From the NCBI GenBank assembly GCA_029891385.1, contig CM057224.1, positions 2,976,001 to 3,040,000 on the forward strand: a stretch of DNA of 64,000 bases. Direction: 5' to 3'. The DNA is from Erythroxylum novogranatense. Its lineage: Eukaryota; Streptophyta; Magnoliopsida; Malpighiales; Erythroxylaceae. Shown one piece after another: positions 44,871 through 56,690 of this stretch; within the stretch, counting starts at the first letter, position 1, and the number at the start of each line of letters is the position of its first letter. The notes under the pieces are model-generated. The model ran no database searches, was not told the DNA's origin, and was given only the letters and a program-made list of their open reading frames with translations. The translations under genes were made by a program, and so were the position numbers.

Positions 44871-45877
44871 GACTCTTAGTATAACTGCAATTGAGTAGTT
44901 ATCTAAAGAAGGCCACGTATATGTAATTAGATTTATACATCTGTGTGGTGCGTTGCTTCTTCTGGTATCAACAGAAAACAAAAGAGAGGACACAAACAAT
45001 AAACGTAGTTTTTCAACAATTAAAGTAATAAATAGTTATTTAATCGGTGAAATTATAATACGAATTTAAGTATGTAATTTTTATTTTATATGTATATGAA
45101 CGATCTATTTAACATGATCTTTGTAATTATATTTATTTTTTCCTAATATTGATATCAGAGCATGATTATGTTTTTGTTTATATGCATGCTAACGAATCTG
45201 TGTTAACTTTATATGAATTTGTCATCAAGTTTTGCACTATTTTTATACATTACTTGTCTTCTACGGTTGTCTTCTCTGCCAATTATTGGTGTTTTAGTTT
45301 CTCTTTTATTTGTTTTTTATTTGTTTTTTTTTCTTCCTTCTTTTCATGAAAATCCAATCTAACCAAAAAAAAAAAGAATAGTTTTGTGGTTGATGTCTGG
45401 TTTTGAATTTTTCGTTGTTGTGTGATTTTGTTGTAGTTTTACACTGTTTACCATAAACAAGAATCCAAAAACAGCAGTAACAAGAGAAGTAATAGTTTTA
45501 TCGATCGCAAACACTAGAGTCTCAACTGTATTAGAAATTTCAATCACACCAACAAACTAGAATCTTTAGATAGTAAAGTAGTACCACTTTTTTTTTAAAA
45601 TATTAGATCATCTGTTTTAGTTAAATAATTTTAACCTTATTTTATTAAATCTTATCTACATATTCAAGTAAGATTAAAAAAATGTGTGAATTAAATAAAA
45701 AAGAATAGGGTTGAAATACCTTGAAAGGAACGAAGTACTCTAACCCCTTCTTGGCGGCTATTTCAGTTTAGATGGTCATATTGAAGAAATTGACTAGAAC
45801 GTTTCTAATTTATGATGGTTTTGCTAGGTTATGGTTGTTAGAGCTCTCGTTTTGCAAAACTTGGGGGGCGGTAGGTT
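44871..45877. other. Intergenic DNA with a possible copia LTR/PBS remnant
   Basis: At 45151-45163 TTGATATCAGAGCATG resembles a copia primer site preceded by AT-rich LTR-like sequence (44990-45150), but no second LTR or gag follows. The remainder holds only T-rich stretches and short chance ORFs. Confidence 0.35.
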
Positions 45878-45885
45878 CGTATAAG

Positions 45886-46094
45886 TAGGGACGGATGTAG
45901 AAATTATTTTAAATGAGGGTAAAATTTTATTAAGGACAAAATTTTATTTTTAATGAGGGCAAAAGTTTAATAGGAATAAAATTTTATTTATTTTTAATGG
46001 GGACAAAACTTAAAATAATATTTTTTTATAGAGAATTTGTTGGAGGCAGTGGAGGCAAGTGCCCCCACTTGCCTCCATTGTAGATCCACCCCTG
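45886..46094. mobile_element. hAT-type MITE with 8-bp TSD
   Basis: 209 bp with imperfect terminal inverted repeats TAGGGACGGATGTAG and ATCCACCCCTG. It is bounded by a perfect 8-bp duplication CGTATAAG at 45878-45885 and 46095-46102, the hAT signature. A perfect internal palindrome GGAGGCAAGTG/CACTTGCCTCC lies at 46051-46076. No transposase is present. Confidence 0.88.
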
Positions 46095-46102
46095 CGTATA
46101 AG

Positions 46103-47179
46103 AGAATGGTAATAAGAATGAGAATGAATATAGTAAGGAATGAGAATGAATATTATTATTATGATTATGATGGTTGGTTAAGAAAATGAATGATTATTAT
46201 TATTGTTGATAGTGGTTGGTGTGTAAAAATATTGTAAAAATTAAATGTATTTTAATTAATTAATTAATTAATTATATTTCAATTAATTATATTGTAATTA
46301 ATTAATTACAATATATTAATTAATTAAAATATCGTAATATTTTAATTAATGAATGAATTATATTTTAATTAATTATATTGTAACCAATTAATTAATTTTA
46401 TTTTAATTAATCAGAATTTAATTAATTAATTAATTATATTGTAATTAATTATAATATAATTAATTAAAATATAATTATATTATATTATATTATATTATAT
46501 TATAATTAATTAATTAATATTATTATTAGTTAAAGAACACCAAACCTTACTAAATCAGAAAAAACCAAGCATCATTTTGGGTCATTGGGTAGGAATAAAT
46601 AATGGTAACAAAGCTACCATATTGAAGAAGAAAGGATATTAGAGGAATGACTCTCATTCCTCTCCATTTCTCATAATAGAGAGGAATGGAGTAATGTTCA
46701 AAAACTAGGAATGAAAGTATAAGTCATCCAATAATAACCTCTTACTAAGCTTTATTTTTTGTTCCATATTCATTCATCTCTCTTCATACCTACAAAACAA
46801 ACACACCTTTATTGGAATTTGAACAAGAACTTCTCACATTTCATAAAGATTTAAGTCAATTGTAGGTTTAGTGTTTGCAACATATGCATAATAAATTCCA
46901 TAATTACTAATTAATGACAATTGAATAAGAGATAACGTATTTAAAAGTGTATAATCTTTTAATTTTTAATTAAGTATCTAAGCTTTTAAAATTTCCAATT
47001 AAGTGACCAATTTTAAACCTTAACAATTCAATTCAAAAGATTATTTTGATGATGTGACATATCTACTAAATATTACTTAGATATCTATCTATTAGCTACA
47101 TTAACAAAACTTAATATTTTGAATTAAATTGTTAAAATTTTAAAAGATTAGTCACTTAATTGAAAAAGTTAAACAAAAA
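46103..47179. other. AT-rich intergenic DNA with microsatellites
   Basis: 46240-46520 is mainly (TTAA)n, (ATTA)n and (TATAT)n low-complexity sequence. Flanking copies of GAATGAGAATGAAT and CTCATTCCTCT around it form a weak inversion and could be the arms of an old MITE. No gene is recognised. Confidence 0.45.
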
Positions 47180-47624
47180 TGATGAATAATGGACACGAAA
47201 TCACATATTAATTTCATAATTAATCAATTCAATTGATTAACCCTAGGATTGTAATATGTTAGATTAAATAATTACATGGACAAATATTTAGAAATTAAGA
47301 AACAATTGAATCCATTGTTATTTTCTGTGAAATGAAGTGACAAAGACGCAAAGGATTGACTACTGTTATTTCGAACCCTAATTAGAAAATACATACAGTT
47401 CTCAATGAGGTGACTGTATTTAAGGTTGATTAGTAGTAGGGTCTCCTGTGCACTACAAAATATGGGTCAAGCTTACCTATCATAGCAAACCCATGAACAC
47501 AGGCCCAATGACATGTTTGAGAGATAATTACCAAGCCCAGTTATCTTGACATATAATTAATTGGGGTTTATACAAAATTATGTTTATTACGCTAATCTAC
47601 AATATTAATGATAAAATTCTATCA
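47180..47624 (-). repeat. 3' LTR of copia E
   Basis: 445 bp, matching 49361-49805 over its full length with roughly one difference per ten to fifteen bases. Confidence 0.9.
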
Positions 47625-48125
47625 TTCTCCCACTTGGACAACATAACCAACATCAATAAACAACAGAAACAAATCTCCATATTAATATAACAATATGTGA
47701 CCATAATAAGATGTCAAAGTAGAGCCAACAATCTTTCAATCATAAGTCCAAAATGAGGTTATAAGTACTTCAACAATATAGAAATTAGACCCGATAGGAG
47801 TACTGATAAAATATATGTAAGATACTCATAACTTGATGACCTAAACAAAATGTGTCATAAGGAAATACACACAAAATAGTGATCCGTTTGTGCAATTTCA
47901 AACAAAATGACCCAAGCATCCACCCAAGATGCCATATGAAATTTAGCAAAATATTTCAGAACAACAAAATAAGACTGAGTACAAAATGTCTTCAACAAAA
48001 TGCAATATATATATAAACATTTAAACGTATCTGCACAGTATATCAATAAACTATATGGCAATAACAATAATAGCAACAATTATAAGCAAAAGTTTTTAGA
48101 CTGAATAACAAAATAAGTTGTTGTC

Positions 48126-48338
48126 AAAAAATTAACATAAAAGACAAACTCCCACTAATCTAAGGCATCAAAAGATCTAAATAGACCCATACGGGTTACA
48201 TAATTCACAAAAGCCTTTAGTTAGAGGGTCTGCCACCATAAGATCGATGTGTATATGCTCTATATGGGTCTGAAACTCCTTAACCCTCTCTCTAACAAGC
48301 ATATACTTTGTATCAAAATGCTTCGAACGTTTGGAGTT
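48126..48338 (-). pseudogene. Duplicated RNase H tail of copia E
   Basis: About 213 bp repeat the segment 48800-49015, the RNase H C-terminus and following non-coding sequence. The copies differ at several positions. It ends abruptly where the foreign insert starts. Confidence 0.8.
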
Positions 48339-48799
48339 AAGACACGATTAAATTTAAAATCTGGTCAAGATATTCAACAATCATTATTTCAAAATATTAT
48401 CAATCGAAAAAAATCGTTCTTCAACACTGTAGAGACAAAGGATTAATCTAAAGTAAAAATAAAGTCAAACTAGCTTAACAAAATATAGAATATTTAGGTA
48501 TTGAGTTTCATAATGGCTATTTACGATTACAAAAGTACAGTACATATAATATAACAATTAGTAAAAGAAAATAAACAAAATAAAGAAATGATTCGTGAAT
48601 TACAACAAGTGTTAAACACCATAAAACAAAATTAGATGAAGTTAAGATACTAGATTTACCTGTTATGTGAACTGCTACTTGATGCCATTCATCATGTATG
48701 CCTGCCATTGGTCCATTGTAGATGACATAAACTTTGGATTCTTTAGCATCTTTCTTTCTTTGTGAGAATAACAAAATAGTCAAATACAATGCTGCTATA
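48339..48799 (-). pseudogene. Possible endogenous caulimovirid (pararetrovirus) fragment
   Basis: This 461-bp insert has no copia similarity. On the minus strand near 48745-48650 it reads KVYVIYNGPMAGIHDEW and a Gly at the expected distance. That is the spacing of the viroplasmin/transactivator motif (YxVxxGxxxGIxxxW) of caulimovirids, which also occurs at the N-terminus of some RNases H. A plus-strand stretch at 48320-48640 has a stop-broken, lysine- and glutamine-rich coiled-coil-like reading. The fragment is too short and broken to encode anything. A host exon with this motif is the alternative. Confidence 0.42.
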
Positions 48800-49350
48800 A
48801 AAAAAATAACATAAAAGACAGATTCCCACTAATCTAAGGTATCAAAAGATCTAAATAGACTCATACAAGTTACATGATTCACAAAAGCCTTAACAATCAA
48901 GCCTTTGGTTAGAGGGTCTACCACCATAAGATCGGTGGGTGTATGTTCTATACGGGTCTAAAACTCCATAACTCTTTCTCTAACAAACATATACTTTGTA
49001 TCAAAATGTTTCGAACGCTTGGAGTTCTTGCATATTTGAGAGAAGCCCACCATAACAGAGTTATCACAATATATGGTTAGAGGTCTGGAAACACTCTCCA
49101 GAAGATGAAACTTAGAAATGAAATTCCTTAACCATATTACCTGTCGAGTAGCTTTATAACAAGTCACATACTCTACCTCCATAATTAAAGTTGTTGTAAG
49201 TATTTGTTTAACACTTTTCCAAGATACAATTCCTCTAGTAAGTATAAAGATATATCCTGATGTGGATTTGTGATCATCAGGGCGATCACCATAATAAAAA
49301 AACAGCAAGGTACTAAATATTACATGCTCACTTACAGGATGTCTGATCAC
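48800..49350 (-). pseudogene. RNase H of copia E
   Basis: A 130-codon open stretch from 49350: KSTSGYIFILTRGIVSWKS, TTTLIMEVEYVTCYKATRQ, IYCDNSVMVGFSQICKNSK and KHFDTKYMFVRERV. These are the conserved copia RNase H blocks. The N-terminal part starts right at the 5' LTR, so the deletion joined LTR to pol. Confidence 0.85.
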
Positions 49351-49360
49351 CTATAGCAAT

Positions 49361-49805
49361 TGATGAATAATGGACACGAAATCACAGATTACTTTCATAA
49401 TTAATCAATACAATTGATTAATCCTATGATTGTAACATTCTAGATTCAATAATTGTATGGATAAATATCTGAAAATTAAGGAACAATTGAATTCATTGTT
49501 GTTTTATGTGAAACGAAATGACAGAGACGTAGAGGATTGACTACTGCTATTTCGAACCCTGATTAGAAAATACATACAGTTCTCAATGGGATGATTGTAT
49601 TTAAGGTTGGCTAGTAGTAAGGCTTCCTGTGCACTGCAAAATATGGGTCAAGCTTACCCATCATAGCAAGCCTATGAACACATGCCCAATAACATGTTGG
49701 AGAGATAACTACCAAGCCCAGTTATCTTGACATATAATTAATTGAGGTTTATACAAAATTATGTTTATTATATTGATCCATAAAATTAATGATAAAATTC
49801 TATTA
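49361..49805 (-). repeat. 5' LTR of copia E
   Basis: 445 bp, aligned with 47180-47624. Its outer terminal base pair is changed (TATTA for TATCA). Confidence 0.9.
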
Positions 49806-50513
49806 AAAAAGCATAAGATAAAAAGTGGTTTAAATTAATTATGACATAAAAATAAAATCTATAATTAATCGATCGATTATAGGGAATAACCTAACAAGAC
49901 AATGGTCAAAGTACGTCAGGACGATTCCCATGGCAGACCTTAGTATGCTCAAATTAGACTTTGTATATTTTGCCATTCTCTTTATTAGAATACCAAGTGA
50001 TTAATCACATGATTTGTGAGTTATTATGTACACCTAAAAATTTACTCAATACTAACCTAACATGCGGATATCAAATAACAATAATAATAACAACATTCTG
50101 TAAGAATTTTACTTAAATACAAAATTTAGAGAGGTCTAATAATATATAATCTTATCCTTACATATATTAATTCTCTAAAAATTTCATTATAAGTAAATAT
50201 GATAATAAGTTGAGTCGATTCAATTAAATTTTAAGTCACATCATTTTGGAGTTTAATTGAATATATTACGATCCATTTATATTATTGGCCCTCTTAAATC
50301 CAAGTTTAATACCAACCTCAAATCATATTTTCTTATTATATTAAGTGGGGTAAAGTTTGAAAGAGTCATAATGTTATTAAAATTATCATATAAAATAATC
50401 ATAAAATTTTGAATAAAAAATTTGCATGACTTCGAATCTCTTAACCACATTTTCTTATGATTGTAAAGACCTTAATTTTGGGTAGAGATTTTTTCTAGAT
50501 TTATGTGTATCTT
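49806..50513. other. AT-rich intergenic DNA, no gene recognised
   Basis: Its first 85 bases resemble 36160-36240. It ends at the left copy of the LINE target duplication (50514-50526). Confidence 0.45.
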
Positions 50514-50654
50514 AATCAATTTAGCCGATCAACTTTAAAGAGTATGCGGTCTCTCGTTATGAGAGTTTTCTCTCAATTTTGAGAGTTGTTTTTTAGGGTT
50601 TTTCTTTCCGTCGTTTTTGGCTTTATTGTTTTTGTCCTCTTCTTTGTCCTTTCC

Positions 50655-51803
50655 ATGGCAGAGGATAATATTTCAGTTGACATGTCTCATTTATCAATGG
50701 ATGATGAGATTGAAAACGAGATTGTTTTTGGGGAGGAGGAGATTCAAGGAGAGTCACAGTCCTATCAGCTATGTTTGGTCGGGAGTTTCTTGATGGAGAA
50801 AGTCATTAATTTTATGGCTATGAAACAAACATTAGCGTCTTTATGGCGACCTTCACTTGGCATGTCTGTCCAGCAAGTAGAGGATGAGAACCTGTACGTG
50901 TTTTGTTTTTACCATGTGGTTGACATGGATCAGGTTATGAACATGAGTCTTTGGACGTTTAATGGCCAAGTTCGTTTGCTTGAGAAGATAGGAGAGCATA
51001 AGCATCCTTCACTGGTGTCGCTTTTTAATGTGTATATGTGGTTGCAGGGGCATAATCTACGGGATGGGTATTGGTTTGAAAGGGTGGCTAAACGTATTGG
51101 CAATGAAGTTGGTGAGTATGTGGAGGTTGATCTAGCCAGTTTTAGGAATCAGGGGAAGTCCTTTATGCGACTAAAGGTGAAATTCGATGTCCGGAATACT
51201 ATCAGTAATGGTATGTACCTCAGGCGTAAGGGAGATCAAGGTTTTTTTGCTAATTTCCAGTTTGAAAAACTACCAAATTTCTGTTTTCTCTATGGCTTGA
51301 TGGATCATGGAGAGCGTTTTTGTCCCAAATTGATTGAGAGTAATGGGAAACCTGTTGAACAGAAATTTGGACCGGAATTGAGAGCTGATCCTCATCGAAA
51401 ATTATGAAATATTGGAGCACGGTGGCTGCGTGATACATAGCTGACGGCTGAGGAGATTGCTGCGGTTGTGAGAAGGAGCACCAATCCAGGAATCTCGAAT
51501 GTTTCTCCTAAAAATCAGGCGGATAATTTGTCATCAAATCCAAATTTGAATGGAGGTAAGGGAGGAGAGTTAGGCGGGGATAAAGGAATTCCAAATGCAG
51601 AAGGGGATTCTTCCCATACGGCAAATGGGCCTAATAATGGAAAGGCCCAAGAGGTTGTATTCACTTATCCTAAAAGACGCAGAATGGGCCAGGAAAAAGA
51701 TACATCTCAACCAATGGAGCATGACAATTCAATAGATAAGTCAGAGCCTACAAAAAACGGACCAGCGGTGGGACTCGTGAATCAGTCCCATCGAAAGAAA
51801 TGA
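50655..51803 (+). pseudogene. LINE ORF1 (DUF4283-type RNA-binding protein)
   Basis: From ATG 50655 the frame is open for 251 codons to 51407, stops twice (51405-51407 and near 51438), and continues in frame to 51803. The N-terminal domain is of the DUF4283 type: CLVGSFLMEKVINFMAMKQT, SLWRPSLGMSVQQVEDENLY and WLQGHNLRDGYWFERVAKRI. Its CCHC knuckle reads CFLYGLMDHGERFC, so the second Cys ligand is Tyr. The C-terminal part is low complexity. Confidence 0.85.
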
Positions 51804-54800
51804 GTTGCCTAAGTTGGAACTGCCGTGGCATCGGTAATCCACGGGCAATTCAAGTGCTTCAAGAAATTGTTAGGGAAAAACGCCCTTGTTTTATTTTTCT
51901 TATTGAAACTCGTTCTTCTTCTTCTCGCATTAATGCAATAAAGGACATTTTGGGTTATGATGGTTGTGTGAATGTTGACTCAGTTGGTCTTAGTTGCTTT
52001 TATTTGGAAAGATATTATTTCCTCTTCTTTTCTTTGTTCATCCTCTTCTCATATTGACTTGGCTGTTGAATTGTCGGGAATTGGGTCTTGAAGACTCACG
52101 GGTTTTTATGGCAACCCACAAAGAAATAATCGACATGAGTCCTGGCAACTCTTACGAAGGCTTTCTCGTGAGAGTGACTTACCCTAGGTATGCCTAGGTG
52201 ATTTTAATGATGTGTTGGCCCAACATGAAAAGAGGGGAGGTAGAGCCCAACCTACTAGGCTCATTAATGGTTTTAGGGCAGCAATGGTGGATGCGGGGCT
52301 ACATGATCTCAAGATGTTGGGTTATCAATACACCTGGGATAATGGTCGATCAGGAGATGATTGGACAGAAGCCAAACTGGATCGAATTTTAGTCTCAAAC
52401 CTTTGGAGACATCGATTTCGTTTCTCTACAGCAAGCATATTGGATATCTCTTCATCGGACCACTTTCCTATTATACTTGAGGTAAAGCTTTTCTCTCCAA
52501 GAGATAGGGTTCATCTTTTTTGTTTTGAAAATGGATGGACAAGGGAACCAGAGTGCTGTCGGTTAGTGGAGGAAAATTAGGTAGGTGTGAATCGAGAAAA
52601 CCTTATGGAAAAGCTTGAGCAGTGTGGGCTAAAGATTAATACTTGGGGGCAATCTTTTTTGAAGGAATACAGATTGGAAATTGATCACTGCAAGAAAGAA
52701 ATTAAAATGCTTCGGGGTAGAAGGGACGTGACTAGTAGAGAACGGTTTGCAACAGTTAACGCTCGGCTTTTCGAGCTCTTGGATTTGAAGGAGAAATTTT
52801 AGAAGCAAAGGGAAAAAGCCCAGTGGCTTCAAGAAGGAGATCGGAATACCCGCTATTTTCATTCGGTTGCTACTGCTAGGAAATGGAAGAACCGAATTGA
52901 ATCTCTCTCTGATGATGAGGGTAATCAGTATGACTGGAATTCAGGTCTGTCAGATCTTATGTTTTCTTATTTCTCTGATCTTTACAAAACTAGTGCTATT
53001 GATCCTGCTACTGTTGTTAACATATTACCTCAGTTGGTGTCGGATGATGATAATTGTTTTTTGCTTGCTCCATATTCTGGTGATGAGGTGACGTCTGCTG
53101 TATTCAGTATGAAAGTGGACAATCGCCTGGGTTAGATGGCTTCAATCCAGGTTTTTACTAAACACTTTTGGGGTATAATTGGTCCTGCAATTTCAGATTT
53201 TTGTATTACAAGTTTAGCAGCTGGAAATATTCCTGTCCAGGTAAACGATACAGCTATAGTGCTCATTCCAAAAAAGGCTACCCTTGTGAAGATGACAAAC
53301 CTTTGTCCAATTTCTCTATGTAAGGTCCTCTATAAAATTATGTCGAAAATGGTTGCAAACAGGTTGAAAACTCTATTATCTGATTTTATCTTTGTGAATC
53401 AGAGTGCGTTTGTGCCGGGGCGAAGTATCCAAGATAATAGCATTATTGCTTTTGAGGTTATGCACTATTTTAGTGGCAAGAAACGGGGTAAGCTTGGTCA
53501 TGGTGCTTTAAAGATAGACATAAGTAAGGCGTATGACAAGCTGGAATGGACTTTTCTGTGGGCAGTTCTGTTGAAGTTGGGTTTTGATACAAGGTGGGTG
53601 AATTTAATCATGGATTGTGTTTCCTCTGTTCAATATTCTTTATTGTGCAACGACAATTTAATTGGCCCGATTATTCCACAACGTGGTCTGAGACAAGGAG
53701 ACTCATTATCTCCATATCTCTTTATTTTGTGTACTGAAGTCTTGTCCAGGATGATTGGTGATGGGGTGGAGAGGGGACTAATTCATGGGTGTAAAGTAGT
53801 AAGGGTTGCACCTCCTATATCCCATTTATTTTTCGCGGACGATAGCATCTTTTTCTTTGATGCTAAGATTGAGGAGGTGGCTTTTTTGAAGACTTTGCTT
53901 GACAATTATGCAGCAGCGTCGGGGCAAAGTATTAATTTTTCAAAGTCTCTGGTCTGCTTCAGTTCTAATACAGTGCAGGGTAATAAGCAAGCCATTTGCC
54001 AGTTGTTTGGAGTTAAGGAACAACCTGATTTGGGACATTATTTGGGTTTGGCCACTGCCGTTGGTAGAAACAAAAGACAAGTTCTGAAATTCGTCAAAGA
54101 TAAAGTGTGGGCAAGGTTAAATTCATGGAACAAAAAAATTTTAACTCGTGCGGGTCGTGAGGTTCTTTTAAAGACTGTGTTGCAAGCCTTACCGAATTAC
54201 ATAATGAGTATGTTTCCGCTTCCAAAGACTTTATGTGCTGAGATTCAACTGGTGATGGCTCGATTTTGGTGGGGAAAAGGTAAAGAGCACACTAGGGGTA
54301 TGCATGGTTAGGTTGGGATAGGCTTGCTCTGCCTCGAAAGTTTGGAGGACTCAGTTTTAAGAAGATTTATCAATTTAACAAGGCCATGGTGGGAAAGATT
54401 GGATGGCGGTTGATTAATTGTCCAGATTCTCTGTTGGCAAGGTTCTTGAAAGCAAGACACTTCCCAGCAACGGACTTTTTGAATGCAACAGAGAAGTCAA
54501 ATATTAGCTATGTATGGAGAGGTATATTAGCCACTATTCCGATGTTGAGGTCTGGTTTATTATGGAGAATTGGAAATGGTAGTAATACTTCCATCTGGTT
54601 AGACCCGTGGTTACCTTCTCTTGAAGGTTTTAAGTCGTCTTCAGATTTTGATTTTCGGAATAGTTGTTTTCAGGTTTCAGATCTTATACTAAATGGCTCA
54701 TGGAATGTCCCACTAATTTCAAGAGTTTTCAATGCAGAAGATACCAGTGCTATCCTATCAATTCCTTTAGGAAGGTCTCGAGCAACAAATGCTTTATGTT

Positions 54801-55803
54801 GGAAACTTGAATGTAAAGGCGTATATACGGTCAAGAGTGCCTATAAATCTCTTACATGGCAGGGACAGAATGACTAGGTATCGACTCAGTCGTCTTGTTG
54901 GAATAGAGTGTGGCGGTGTAAAATTCCTCCTTTTCTGTTGAATTTTTTATGGCGAGCAGGAGTTAATATATTACCCTCAAGGGAACGCCTCCTCACGAGA
55001 CATGTGCCTGTTGTTGATGTGTGTCCGCTTTGTCAAAGGAGTTCAGAGACAATTCTCCATATATTGGTCCAGTGCCCTTATGCACGCGAGGTATGGCAGT
55101 TGAGCCCCCTTGGTTGGTTCAATCCACAAGTAAACTCATTTATGGGTTCGTTAGCTGCTTTTACCTCTTTGTTCAATAATTGGGATATGGCTTTGGAAAT
55201 ATATGTTTGCTGGAACATATGGCAGAGTTGCAATAGATGGGTTTGGCAGCAAAAGTTCACATCACCTACGCAATGTCTGGTGCAGTCTAAGGGTGATTTT
55301 GAGGTGTGGCGGTCAGTGCAAAAGAATGATGTAACAGATCATGGTAGGGGGATCCTAGAAGTAGGGTTGTACATTGGAGTCCGGCGCAGGTGGGAGTTTT
55401 GAAGTTAAATGTTGATATTACTACCGCCTTACCAGATATGCAGTTTGGTATTGGTTTGATTGTGCGAGACTCGGAGGGCGGGTTTGTAGCTGCTAAGAAT
55501 GTAGTTAAAGATGGAGCTTTATGTGCTAGGGATGCTGAAGCATTGAGGGTGAAGGAAGCATTGAGCTGGATAATGGCAAATTCTTGGTTACCAGTTCTGC
55601 TGGAAACAGATTGCTTGGAAGTAGCAAAAGCAGTTAATGCTGCTTCTTATATTGATAATTCCAATTTTGGCGTAGTGATAAATGATTGTAAAGCTCTTTT
55701 GTTGGAGATGATTCATATTAATGTCTCTTTTGTTCATCGATCTGCGAATGTTGTTGCACACAACTTAGCTGCTGCAACACATTCAAGTGTGGATCGGGGG
55801 TAG
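51800..55803 (+). pseudogene. LINE ORF2: endonuclease, reverse transcriptase, RNase H
   Basis: The endonuclease starts MSCLSWNCRGIGNPRAIQ, is frameshifted near 51990, and ends with SSDHFPI carrying the catalytic His (52455-52475). RT occupies about 52800-54310; its longest open part (53136-54311) has NLCPISLCKVLYKIMSKMVA, QSAFVPGRSIQDN, LKIDISKAYDKLEW, GLRQGDSLSPYLF and the active-site HLFFADDS. Thumb and linker follow at 54386-54877. The zinc-binding reverse-transcriptase domain (54908-55260) has CPLCQRSSETILHILVQCP. RNase H (55390-55803) starts LKLNVDITTALP with one acidic residue of its usual NVDGA motif changed. At least four frame breaks occur. Confidence 0.9.
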
Positions 55804-55886
55804 TGACTTATTAATCCTCCATCTTTCTTGTTAAATTTTTTCGAATAATAATATCCAATATCTTACTAAAAAAAATCAATTTAGCC

Positions 55887-56690
55887 CAACAGTAAAATTT
55901 TAAATTATTTTAATAATTTTTGTATTAATTAATTGGTCAATTTTTGTAAATTAATAAGTTTTTATAAATTAAAATAATAAATTATTTTTATTCAGTAATA
56001 TATTTTCAATTGTATTTCAAATTTTTGATAAATAAGAATAATCTCTTTCAAATATATTTTAAATTTTTAGTTTTATTTAATCTTTAGTTAATTTTATCTT
56101 TTATATGACCGATTTAACTTTTGATCTAATTTTTAAAAGACCTGTTAGAATTGTGTTATGCAAAACCAGTAAATAGATATAAGTAGAAGATTAAATGGAC
56201 TAAATTAAATTAATTTATAGAATTGTTATTATTTTTTATCTTATTATTAAAATAATTGCGAAAGTTGAATACAAAATAGGATTTATAGTCAAAGGAGAAA
56301 GTAATGTGAAAAAAAAGAAATGACTGTACTTACAGACTAATGAATTAATTTAATTTAATAAGTTCATAAAAAAGAGAAATGATTTATTGTCCAATTAAAA
56401 TTAAATATTAATAAAAAATTTAAGTGAGATATATACAGCATTCATCACCTAATTAAAACAATCATTAAAAATAAAAAAAAATTGAAAAAAAAAGAGATAG
56501 ATTTGCTGGTCAAAAGAGCCAGCGATCATCGTCGTCGTCACCATCGTCTCGTCGGCTTCATAAATCCCCCCACCTGAAAATTCACGCACAGAGACAGAGG
56601 TGGGGGTTCACCGATTTGACAACCCATTGGGCCCCACCACCTTCGTCGGCTCGTTCATTCTGTCCATGAGACTCCTTTTTCCTCTCTTTG
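55887..56690. other. AT-rich spacer and apyrase promoter/5' UTR
   Basis: 55887-56480 is very AT-rich with no gene. 56510-56690 is GC-richer with (GTC)n-like repeats (CATCGTCGTCGTCACCATCGTC) and C-rich tracts, likely the core promoter and 5' UTR of the apyrase. No clear TATA box was seen. Confidence 0.5.

Larger units (their letters stand above)
47180..49805 (-). mobile_element. Internally deleted Ty1/copia element (copia E)
   Basis: Two 445-bp LTRs (47180-47624 and 49361-49805, TGAT...ATCA) in minus orientation enclose only RNase H and 3' non-coding sequence; gag, protease, integrase and most of RT are gone. A polypurine tract CCAAGTGGGAGAA abuts the 3' LTR on the minus strand. AAAAA on both sides could be its target duplication but is too simple to prove it. 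The interior also has a duplicated RNase H segment with a foreign insert. Confidence 0.82.
50527..55873 (+). mobile_element. Full-length L1-type LINE with 13-bp TSD
   Basis: About 5.35 kb bounded by AATCAATTTAGCC at 50514-50526 and 55874-55886; the last two A may belong to the short poly(A) at 55868-55875. It has a 5' UTR, ORF1, an ORF2 start overlapping the ORF1 stop (ATGA at 51800-51803), endonuclease, RT, zinc-finger domain and a C-terminal RNase H, the plan of plant L1 elements. Several stops and frameshifts inactivate both ORFs. Confidence 0.92.

Noticed and set aside
45144..45570. A complete copia element after the primer-site-like motif
   Set aside because: No gag or pol motifs and no second LTR follow; the motif alone is not enough.
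48517..48789. Complete minus-strand gene around the viroplasmin-like motif
   Set aside because: Only about 30 residues fit the motif; the rest is hydrophobic chance coding, so it is listed as a fragment.
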